Origin: an uncultured Roseburia sp.
GTDB lineage: Bacteria > Bacillota > Clostridia > Lachnospirales > Lachnospiraceae
DNA length: 5,587 bases
Direction of reading: 5' to 3'
NCBI GenBank assembly: GCA_945928585.1
Contig: CAMENQ010000173.1
Coordinates: forward strand, 1-5,587
Part shown: in pieces, positions 1-5,275 of the stretch
Layout of the letters: every line of letters begins with the position of its first letter
How positions within the stretch are numbered: position 1 is the stretch's first letter
The notes under the pieces: generated by a model
What the model was told of the DNA's origin: nothing
Seen by the model: the letters and a program-made list of their open reading frames with translations, nothing else
Database searches by the model: none
Program-made: the position numbers and the translations under genes

Positions 1-436
1 TGACCCTAACAGAGGTGGTAGTGAAATTAGCGGTCAATCACAGTTTGAACAGATTTTAGACCAAGCTGCTGGATATGGATTGTTTATTTTTGCAATCACA
101 CAGCAGGTTTCATTAATGCCAAAATCTATTGTTGCTAATGCAGGACTTAAATTTGTTGGCAGACTCGGAAATGAGGAAGATATTAAACAGGCTTGCATTA
201 TGATAGGCAAGGAACCGGTAAGAACTGATATTGATGTTTTTAAGTGGATTCCCAAATCTCCGATTGGCGTATTTATTGCTCAGAGTACAAGAGGATATGA
301 TTACAAATCAATGGAGCCGGTACTTATTAATGTAGCTCCATTAAATACACCTGTTCCTAGTAATTCAGAACTCGAAGATATTATCCTACAGAAAAAGGTA
401 AAAGAAACTATAAAGAGACAAACAATATCATCATAA
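1..436 (+). CDS. HerA/FtsK-like P-loop ATPase, C-terminal part (5'-truncated by window)
   Basis: The reading frame is open from the window edge (first full codon at base 2) to TAA at 434-436, giving about 144 residues of the C-terminal end. The visible part resembles the end of a HerA/VirB4/FtsK-superfamily motor domain. It has a hydrophobic beta strand ending in T-Q (GLFIFAITQQ, the usual sensor motif), then ANAGLKFVGRLGNEEDIKQA, which matches the pattern of a strand, an arginine (likely finger) and the 'neeD' turn in HerA-like ATPases. Next come a short strand region (GVFIAQSTRG) and a charged helical tail. The Walker A and B motifs must lie upstream, outside the window. Family members pump or translocate DNA in repair (with NurA), conjugation or phage defence; which role applies cannot be told without the N-terminus and upstream genes. 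The fold family is fairly sure, the function is open. The gene is followed closely by a terminator, so it is the last gene of its transcript. Confidence 0.7.
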   Translation, partial: DPNRGGSEISGQSQFEQILDQAAGYGLFIFAITQQVSLMPKSIVANAGLKFVGRLGNEEDIKQACIMIGKEPVRTDIDVFKWIPKSPIGVFIAQSTRGYDYKSMEPVLINVAPLNTPVPSNSELEDIILQKKVKETIKRQTISS

Positions 437-448
437 TATAGAGTACAG

Positions 449-478
449 AAAAAGGCACCTTTACAGTGCCTTTTTTTT
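449..478. terminator. Bidirectional intrinsic terminator between convergent genes
   Basis: GGCAC (454-458) pairs with GTGCC (466-470) around a 7-base loop. The stem extends with A residues 449-453 on the left and a run of eight T on the right (471-478). Read rightward it ends the ATPase gene 13 bases after its stop. Read leftward it has five T after the hairpin and can end the transglutaminase-like gene, whose stop codon is at 500-502. Confidence 0.9.
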
Positions 479-499
479 CATAGAACAAATTATTGTATT

Positions 500-1360
500 T
501 TATCTCTGATAACTGTACTCAGCTAATGTCACTCCACCCCATGAACTGTATCCGCATCTGTCGGCTCCTAACAGAAAATATCTATGATATGTTTCCTCAT
601 CCTGACCGTCCCAAGTGCAATCAATGTGATACCACTGTCCGTCAAGCTGAACAATGTTCCATGCATGATTACCGCCATTAACTCGGCCGGATGCATAATA
701 GCAAGGTATTCCAAGATATTCCATATATGCCTGAAAAGCAAGAGCATAACCGCTGCATACACTCGAATGCAACCATAAACAGTCATAAGCGCCATATGCT
801 TCCCCATTTCCATTATATGTATCAAAATCATAATCTGCTGTGTTGCAAATATAATCATGTACATTAAGGATTGTTGTGTAAGTATCTGGTCCGACAAGGC
901 TCGGTACCGTATCCTTTATGACAGCATCAACAACAGCTTTTTCACTGCGATTATCATTATACTTTAATTTGGCATTTAGTATATTGCTGCCATGATAATA
1001 AGTTCTGCTGATTCCACAGATATTAGCATCTGTATAAGATGATAATGGCGACCTCATTGCGTTAAGCAATATATCTGCACCCACATTATAGTCAATAACT
1101 ACAGTTACTTCCTCTATTTGAAGTGCTTTTGTCTGGTTCAGTATGGCTACAGGGTCATACTCATTAACCGGTGCCGGCTGAATATTAGTATTTGCAGGTG
1201 TTGGAGCTGTTGTAGCATTTACGCTGGAAACTGGAGCTGCATTTGTTCCGGGTACTGGTATTACATAAGTGTCCTGAGCTGCCAAGGCACTAGTTGCCGA
1301 TTCTAAAAGAAGTGCAAATGATGCAATAGTTGTTAATAATGCTTTCTTAGTTCGTTTCAT
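500..1360 (-). CDS. Secreted transglutaminase-like (papain-fold) protein
   Basis: The protein has 286 residues. Residues 1-28 form a signal peptide: a basic start (MKRTKK), a hydrophobic core and a cleavage site near ALAA/QD. Residues 29-68 are a Pro/Thr/Ala/Asn-rich spacer. Residues about 160-265 form a transglutaminase-like core with all three expected catalytic residues: Cys202 in SVCSGYA, His232 in GNHAWN and Asp247 in YHIDCTWD. The preceding HDYICNTADYD segment (168-178) is also typical. Bacterial members act as peptidases, cross-linking enzymes or peptide/glycan-modifying proteins; the substrate here is unknown. There is no LPXTG motif or other obvious anchor, so it is probably released or loosely wall-bound. 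It has seven cysteines in the mature part (115, 172, 194, 202, 220, 248, 269), unusual for an exported Firmicute protein. The start is fixed by AAGGAGG at 1369-1375, eight bases before ATG. It is divergent from the sigma-factor operon. Confidence 0.88.
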   Translation of the reverse strand: MKRTKKALLTTIASFALLLESATSALAAQDTYVIPVPGTNAAPVSSVNATTAPTPANTNIQPAPVNEYDPVAILNQTKALQIEEVTVVIDYNVGADILLNAMRSPLSSYTDANICGISRTYYHGSNILNAKLKYNDNRSEKAVVDAVIKDTVPSLVGPDTYTTILNVHDYICNTADYDFDTYNGNGEAYGAYDCLWLHSSVCSGYALAFQAYMEYLGIPCYYASGRVNGGNHAWNIVQLDGQWYHIDCTWDGQDEETYHRYFLLGADRCGYSSWGGVTLAEYSYQR

Positions 1361-1395
1361 AATAATTTCCTCCTTAATTATCCTTATGGGATATT

Positions 1396-1413
1396 TTCCA
1401 TTGGTTGATGGAA
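1396..1413 (-). other. Small hairpin in the transglutaminase leader
   Basis: TTCCAT (1396-1401) and ATGGAA (1408-1413) form a perfect 6-base inverted repeat with a 6-base loop. It lies about 20 bases upstream of the ribosome binding site of the - strand gene, inside its likely 5' untranslated region. It could be a protein-binding site or a minor mRNA hairpin. There is no T-run on the - strand, so it is not an attenuator. It may be chance. Confidence 0.3.
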
Positions 1414-1597
1414 TATTTTTCTTCTTTACATATTAAGCATATCAGTAATCCTGTTAGCATGTATTTCAGGACAAACGGATTTGCTGTAAATATTTCATAA
1501 CCATTTTTATATAATATTGACTCTGTTGATTTGGTTTTGGTTTTATTAAAATAAAAAAAAATATAGTTTTTAAAAAATTTTTATTATAAACTCTATA
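1414..1597. other. AT-rich divergent intergenic region
   Basis: This stretch holds no supportable gene. It contains long A and T runs (about 1544-1585), suitable as UP-element-like DNA for the rightward promoter at 1598-1606. The leftward promoter of the transglutaminase-like gene must lie here. The best -10-like sequence on the - strand is TATTATATAAAA around 1506-1517, but I see no convincing -35 with it. I saw no riboswitch class I recognise in the leader. Confidence 0.4.
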
Positions 1598-1606
1598 TGA
1601 TATAAT
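1598..1606 (+). promoter_or_regulatory. Extended -10 promoter for the sigma-factor operon
   Basis: TGATATAAT gives a perfect TATAAT at 1601-1606 with the extended TG-N element at 1598-1599. The -35 position (about 1578-1583) is only T-rich (TTTTTA), as is common when an extended -10 is present. A/T tracts lie directly upstream. The transcript would start near 1613, about 80 bases before the small reading frame at 1692. This looks like a housekeeping (sigma-A) promoter, so basal expression need not depend on the encoded sigma factor. Confidence 0.6.
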
Positions 1607-1655
1607 AAGAAAAATAAATTATTAGTGCTCTGTTTATAAAACTTATATCAGTAAA

Positions 1656-1676
1656 ATACCGTCTGTATGGTATAAA
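1656..1676 (+). promoter_or_regulatory. Dyad overlapping a second -10-like element
   Basis: ATACCGT (1656-1662) pairs with ATGGTAT (1667-1673), with one G-T pair, forming an 18-base imperfect palindrome. It overlaps TGGTATAAA (1668-1676), which also reads as an extended -10. Transcription from this -10 would begin almost on the ribosome binding site at 1683-1691, so it is a poor main promoter. The dyad could be an operator or an mRNA hairpin just ahead of the small reading frame. Confidence 0.3.
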
Positions 1677-1691
1677 CTATGCAGGAAGGGG

Positions 1692-1863
1692 ATGAGCAGG
1701 TATAAGTGAGATAAGAATTAAGCAGAACAATAATCTGTGGAAAATATTTCGTATTATAGCAGAAGAATCAGATGTCCCAGAGGATATCTCAAACCGTATT
1801 CATCAGAAAATACTAAGCAGTAAAGATGATTACAAGTACAAAGGCAAGGAGAAAAGGATATGA
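1692..1863 (+). CDS. Small reading frame coupled to the sigma gene; needs a +1 shift to start
   Basis: From 1696 to TGA at 1861-1863 one frame is open for 55 codons with ordinary codon use and a protein-like charged amphipathic sequence (includes LWKIFRIIAEESDVPEDIS). Its stop overlaps the sigma-factor start as ATGA (1860-1863), typical of translational coupling. The frame contains no ATG, GTG or TTG start. A good start lies one frame away: AGGAAGGGG at 1683-1691, then ATG at 1692 encoding MSRYK and TGA at 1707. A +1 shift at AAG-TGA would give one 56-residue product. Either it is a broken gene with a single-base indel, the shift is programmed, or translation uses a rare start such as ATA (1702) or ATT (1717). 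I do not recognise the family. Its position suggests a partner or regulator of the sigma protein, but nothing in the sequence proves this. Confidence 0.45.
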
Positions 1864-4340
1864 ACTATGAAAAACAGGATGCGGTACTTTTTCAGGAAAT
1901 ACAAAAGTTTACAGCAGGAAATCAGGAAAGCTTTGAAAAAATCTATGAACTTAGTAAGAGGTATATCTATAAGATTATTAATGACATTGTAAATAATTAT
2001 GATGCCACAGAAGATATAATGCAGGAAACCTACCTGCGCATTTACAATAAAATCAATACACTTCAAGATATCAGAAGCTTTTATACATGGGCCGGAAGAA
2101 TAGCTACTAATTTAACTTTGGATTATATACGTAAAAACCGTAATGAAGTACTTTTGGATGCTGATAAAGATTCTGAAGATGACAGTATTGAATTTATATT
2201 TGATAAAGCTGCACAGGATAATGAGGAATTTATTCCGGAAAATATTATTATGGATAAAGAAAAGCAGCGTCTTATATCAGAGATACTTGATAGTCTTTCT
2301 GTTGCCCAAAAATTATCCGTACAATATTTTTATTACGAAGAAATGTCAGTCAGTGAAATAGCGCAGACAATGAACTGCTCTGAGGGTACGGTTAAAAGCC
2401 GTTTAAACTATGCACGCAAGGCTATTAAAAAAGAAGTGCTTAACCTTGAAGAAAAGAAGGGAACGAAACTTTATAGTCTTGGAGGCCTTTCACTTCTATT
2501 GCTATTGTTTCGCCAAAATGCAAGTGAAATTACAGTTACATGTCCAGTTCCTGCCATTGTGGCTAAAAACAGAGCTGAAGTATATCATAATTCAGCCGAT
2601 ACAACATCAGAACTTTTACAGAAAGCAGAAACTGATGAGGTTTTTAAAAATAAAGCAATAAATACGGCAGCATCAACCGTTAAATCGGGAGCGGGAATCG
2701 CCATGAAAAAAATTGCAGTTACAATTGCCGCATCAGCAGGTACTGCAATGTTAGTTGCCGGCGGTATTAAGGCTGTACATGATATAACACCGGGAAAAGA
2801 CAATACAAAAATTTTCCAGCTGGCTTTTTCTACTGAGGTAACTAAGCAGATAAATGAAGAAACAACGCATTTTAAAAACATCAATAAATATGGTTATGTG
2901 TTGGAAGGAGACAGTAATCTTAAGAAAAGCTCTCACCTGACGAATAAAATTTCAAATGTAAAATATTCTTCAAATGGAAAAGAATTTGTAATGATTGATG
3001 ACAATGGTAATTTAGTCCGACAAGATGGAAGTTCCAATACCGCATATCGTTTTGATAATTCGGGGATTGCTGATGATTTAGGAAGTTTTGTCGTATGGGA
3101 TAGGGAGAATAAAACAAGATATCTCTTAGACAAAAATGAAAATCTTCTTATTAACGGAATAAACGGAAATATGATAAATGGAAGATACTATAAAGGTAAG
3201 GATAATAACCTCTATAATGCAGATGGAAAGATAATCCTTACATCCGATAAAACACGTTTTAACAGTTTCCTATACAGTGCTGATATTATAGGTAATTATG
3301 CAGTTGCTAAATTAGAAAATCAGGCATCCTTACAAAATGTTCAGTATGCCGTTTATAACTTAGAAACAGGAGAGGAAAATATATTAACAGTACCTAATAA
3401 TGTAGATATCCGTGGTGTTGACTATTACAATCATCTTATTGTAGAGAATAACGCTATACTTAATATAGGTGATATTTATATTTATTCACTGGAAGGAAAG
3501 AAAATCAAAAAATGCGATTTTACATTTAATGTTGTTACCGATTTACAACTGCTCGATAATGGAAATCTGTTATGGACAGGTGGAGATGCACCGGTAATAA
3601 CCGATTCAGAATATAATATGGTTACAAAATTTACAAAGTCTGATTATGTGAAGTATCTTAAAAAGAGCAGAAGCATGATTTTCCAAAAAGATAAATTGGG
3701 TAATAAACAGGATAATCCGGTTTATCTGATGTCTGATAACGGAGAAATTGTAAGCAGTGGATATATGAGCATTGAAGATTTGACCTCATCCTTGCTTCTT
3801 GCCAAAAATAACAATGGTTATGCTGTTATTAATAAAAAAGGTCAGGAACTTGTGAACGGACTTAATATGGCATATGACAATGAAGCAGTTACTATTTCTA
3901 CAGACGGAGAGCATATTATTTGCAATTCAAAGCAACATATTATGATACTTTCTACAGATGGGAAACAGGAGTGTATAATTCCATTAGATGACTCCGTAAT
4001 ATTTTACAGGTATATTGGCCGGGATAATATTGTAATATATAGAAAAGACGGAAGTTTATCATGTTATTCTTTGATGACAGGCAACATTAAGGGGACACTT
4101 AATAACATAACAAAGGATGAATGGAATAGCATATGCTTTTCTAACGGATATAGCATATTAAAATTAAAACTGGAAAGTGATTATGTATATACTGTATTTA
4201 ATCAGGATTTTAAGGCGGTTGCTGAATTACATGAAAATATGAATATACGTAATATTATCGCTATTGACAACAATTTTTGGATAGAAAAACTTGATAATCA
4301 TAGTCATGAACTATGTGAGTATCAGGTTACAATGAAATAA
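1860..4340 (+). CDS. Membrane-tethered ECF-type sigma factor with large C-terminal propeller-like domain
   Basis: The protein has 826 residues; free ECF sigma factors have about 160-200. Residues 1-95 are sigma region 2: ATEDIMQETYLRIYNKI (49-65), then SFYTWAGRIATNLTLDYIRK. Residues about 133-192 are region 4, with the helix-turn-helix around 160-185 (MSVSEIAQTMNCSEGTVKSR). A linker with a leucine-rich stretch (206-217) and a Ser/Thr/Ala segment leads to one clear transmembrane helix at about 285-302. Two lysines precede it, which fits an N-terminus inside. Residues 303-826 carry repeated short beta units ending in D-G/N-G turns, such as GYAVINKKGQELVNG (653-667), recalling WG or propeller repeats. 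This part is probably outside the cell. Inference: the outer domain senses a signal and proteolysis or a conformational change frees the sigma domains, so no separate anti-sigma would be needed. The start is set by AAGGAG at 1846-1851, eight bases before ATG, and by the ATGA overlap with the upstream frame. A likely target is the divergent transglutaminase-like gene. Confidence 0.88.
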   Translation: MNYEKQDAVLFQEIQKFTAGNQESFEKIYELSKRYIYKIINDIVNNYDATEDIMQETYLRIYNKINTLQDIRSFYTWAGRIATNLTLDYIRKNRNEVLLDADKDSEDDSIEFIFDKAAQDNEEFIPENIIMDKEKQRLISEILDSLSVAQKLSVQYFYYEEMSVSEIAQTMNCSEGTVKSRLNYARKAIKKEVLNLEEKKGTKLYSLGGLSLLLLLFRQNASEITVTCPVPAIVAKNRAEVYHNSADTTSELLQKAETDEVFKNKAINTAASTVKSGAGIAMKKIAVTIAASAGTAMLVAGGIKAVHDITPGKDNTKIFQLAFSTEVTKQINEETTHFKNINKYGYVLEGDSNLKKSSHLTNKISNVKYSSNGKEFVMIDDNGNLVRQDGSSNTAYRFDNSGIADDLGSFVVWDRENKTRYLLDKNENLLINGINGNMINGRYYKGKDNNLYNADGKIILTSDKTRFNSFLYSADIIGNYAVAKLENQASLQNVQYAVYNLETGEENILTVPNNVDIRGVDYYNHLIVENNAILNIGDIYIYSLEGKKIKKCDFTFNVVTDLQLLDNGNLLWTGGDAPVITDSEYNMVTKFTKSDYVKYLKKSRSMIFQKDKLGNKQDNPVYLMSDNGEIVSSGYMSIEDLTSSLLLAKNNNGYAVINKKGQELVNGLNMAYDNEAVTISTDGEHIICNSKQHIMILSTDGKQECIIPLDDSVIFYRYIGRDNIVIYRKDGSLSCYSLMTGNIKGTLNNITKDEWNSICFSNGYSILKLKLESDYVYTVFNQDFKAVAELHENMNIRNIIAIDNNFWIEKLDNHSHELCEYQVTMK

Positions 4341-4350
4341 ACACAAAATT

Positions 4351-4404
4351 AATAACAGTTTCTATGGAATCATTAAATTTTTCTATAGAGACTGTTATTT
4401 TTTA
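4351..4404 (+). terminator. Strong intrinsic terminator of the sigma-factor operon
   Basis: AATAACAGTTTCTATGGAA (4351-4369) pairs with TTCTATAGAGACTGTTATT (4381-4399) over 19 positions with two G-U pairs, around an 11-base loop. A run of T follows (4398-4403). It begins 10 bases after the TAA stop. The wobble pairs hold only on the + strand, so it is built for rightward transcripts, but it would still fold leftward and could also stop the RNA transcribed from the right. Confidence 0.92.
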
Positions 4405-4456
4405 TATATTCTTATCCTGACTATTCAGATGACAGATGGTATCATATAATTTTTTG

Positions 4457-5043
4457 CCGCTTAAGCTAAGCTTTCCGATAGGAAAGCTAAAAAATACTCC
4501 AAGCTGTTATATTATACATATTTGTTTATACTGTCAGTTCCACACAAAGACACATAAAAATCCCTGTGAAACAGGCAGAAAGTTTTACTACAGTAAATGT
4601 AATATTCATCATTTTCGGCTGAGACGCCCCCTAAGCCTACTAAACTTTCGTTTAACAATGTGAACTTGTATCTGAGAAGGTACAGCTACACTTCCTTCAA
4701 TGCGTCTTAGACTTATCCACGTAATTTCGTGTATTTATCTATTTATCCTCACAGAATCCTCTTTAACCATGCTGCAATAAATACAGTTTAGGCAACGGTC
4801 ATGGGTCAACTTTAACCGCTTTCGGGGTTTCAGGCTCACTTTGCCTTCTATACACTAATATTATCAATATTAATCTATGTTGAAACTCCGGGGAACTTTC
4901 TGCGTTCGGTCCTACCCGTGTCATTTATATAGCGCTGGCAGCGCCTAGTAGTATACGCATAGTAGCTATAGCATATACCCTCCCTCCCGTGATAGCCGCG
5001 GGCATCTACATGAACATGTATGTTCGTCCTTCATGTTGGCATC
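4457..5043 (-). ncRNA. Candidate large structured non-coding RNA
   Basis: This gene-free stretch of about 590 bases is richer in G+C than its flanks and packed with hairpins. In + coordinates: 4469-4488 (8-base stem); 4641-4654 (TAAAC/GTTTA); 4676-4698 (GAAGG/CCTTC); 4718-4731 (CACG/CGTG); 4814-4829; 4856-4872 (7-base stem); 4932-4944 (GCGCT/AGCGC, triloop); 4951-4978 (8-base stem plus an inner 4-base stem); 4986-5002; 5008-5036 (ACATGAA/TTCATGT). Longer pairings enclose some of these: AGACGC 4622-4627 with GCGTCT 4702-4707, and GGCAA 4791-4795 with TTGCC 4841-4845. Strand: on the - strand the loops at 4646-4649 and 4820-4823 read GAAA (GNRA tetraloops), and the 4951-4978 stem has a G-U where the + strand has C-A. 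Hallmarks of tmRNA, RNase P, SRP, 6S, T-box and group II domain V were looked for and not found. Size and style recall ROOL or GOLLD RNAs, unproven. The 3' end could extend to the terminator near 4351. Ends are approximate. Confidence 0.6.
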
Positions 5044-5050
5044 TTATTTA

Positions 5051-5079
5051 ATTTAAAAATTGCTTTTATATACATTGAA
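5051..5079 (-). promoter_or_regulatory. Possible promoter for the structured RNA
   Basis: On the - strand TTCAAT (5074-5079) and TTAAAT (5051-5056) are separated by 17 bases and would start transcription near 5044, just before the first RNA hairpin (AAGATGCC). The hexamers match consensus at only three and four positions, so the support is mainly position and AT-rich context. The + strand of this stretch shows no better alternative. Confidence 0.3.
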
Positions 5080-5130
5080 AAAATTTTTTCGGCATTTGGA
5101 AAATAGTATGAGGTATAAATGAAATGATGT

Positions 5131-5173
5131 TTGTCCTAAAAATGACTATTTTATATTTTATTTTTCAGGACAA
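5131..5173. repeat. Inverted repeat TTGTCCT...AGGACAA in leader of the last gene
   Basis: TTGTCCT (5131-5137) is mirrored by AGGACAA (5167-5173), with AAAAA and TTTTT runs continuing the pairing inward apart from one unpaired base. The arms are 29 bases apart, so it is either a long hairpin or paired binding sites. It lies about 100 bases upstream of the ribosome binding site of the gene at 5276. A further copy, TTTCAGGACAA, is at 1464-1474 in the divergent region upstream of the transglutaminase-like gene. Confidence 0.45.
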
Positions 5174-5275
5174 GCAGAATAACATAATTACTTCTATATT
5201 AATGTTGTTTTTTGAATAAATAAAATCTTACATACTAAGGCTGTTAAATAATTTATTCTTAAAGGAGGATTAAAC

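Noticed and set aside
568..897. 109-codon - strand open frame inside the transglutaminase-like gene
   Set aside because: It is an out-of-frame shadow of a gene with a signal peptide and intact catalytic triad.
1656..1673. MerR-type operator
   Set aside because: The ACC...GGT dyad overlaps the -10 instead of lying between -35 and -10, and no -35 is present, so a MerR assignment is not supported.
1376..1690. Riboswitch in the divergent region
   Set aside because: The AT-rich sequence has only small hairpins, and no conserved core of the common classes was seen.
4445..4450. Perfect TATAAT on the + strand, suggesting a rightward RNA start near 4456
   Set aside because: There is no -35 at proper spacing, and the tetraloops and the G-U pair favour the opposite strand. 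Leftward transcription explains the structure better.
4469..4488. Terminator for the leftward RNA
   Set aside because: The 8-base hairpin is perfect but on the - strand it is not followed by a T-run; the run of T precedes it.
4436..4663. 75-codon + strand open frame over the structured-RNA region
   Set aside because: It has no ribosome binding site, its composition is not protein-like (many Cys, His and Pro), and it overlaps hairpins that explain the sequence better.
4457..5043. tmRNA, RNase P RNA, SRP RNA, group II intron or T-box
   Set aside because: I looked on both strands for the CCA-ending acceptor stem and T arm, the RNase P core motifs, the GGAAG SRP loop, a domain V hairpin and the T-box sequence, and found none.
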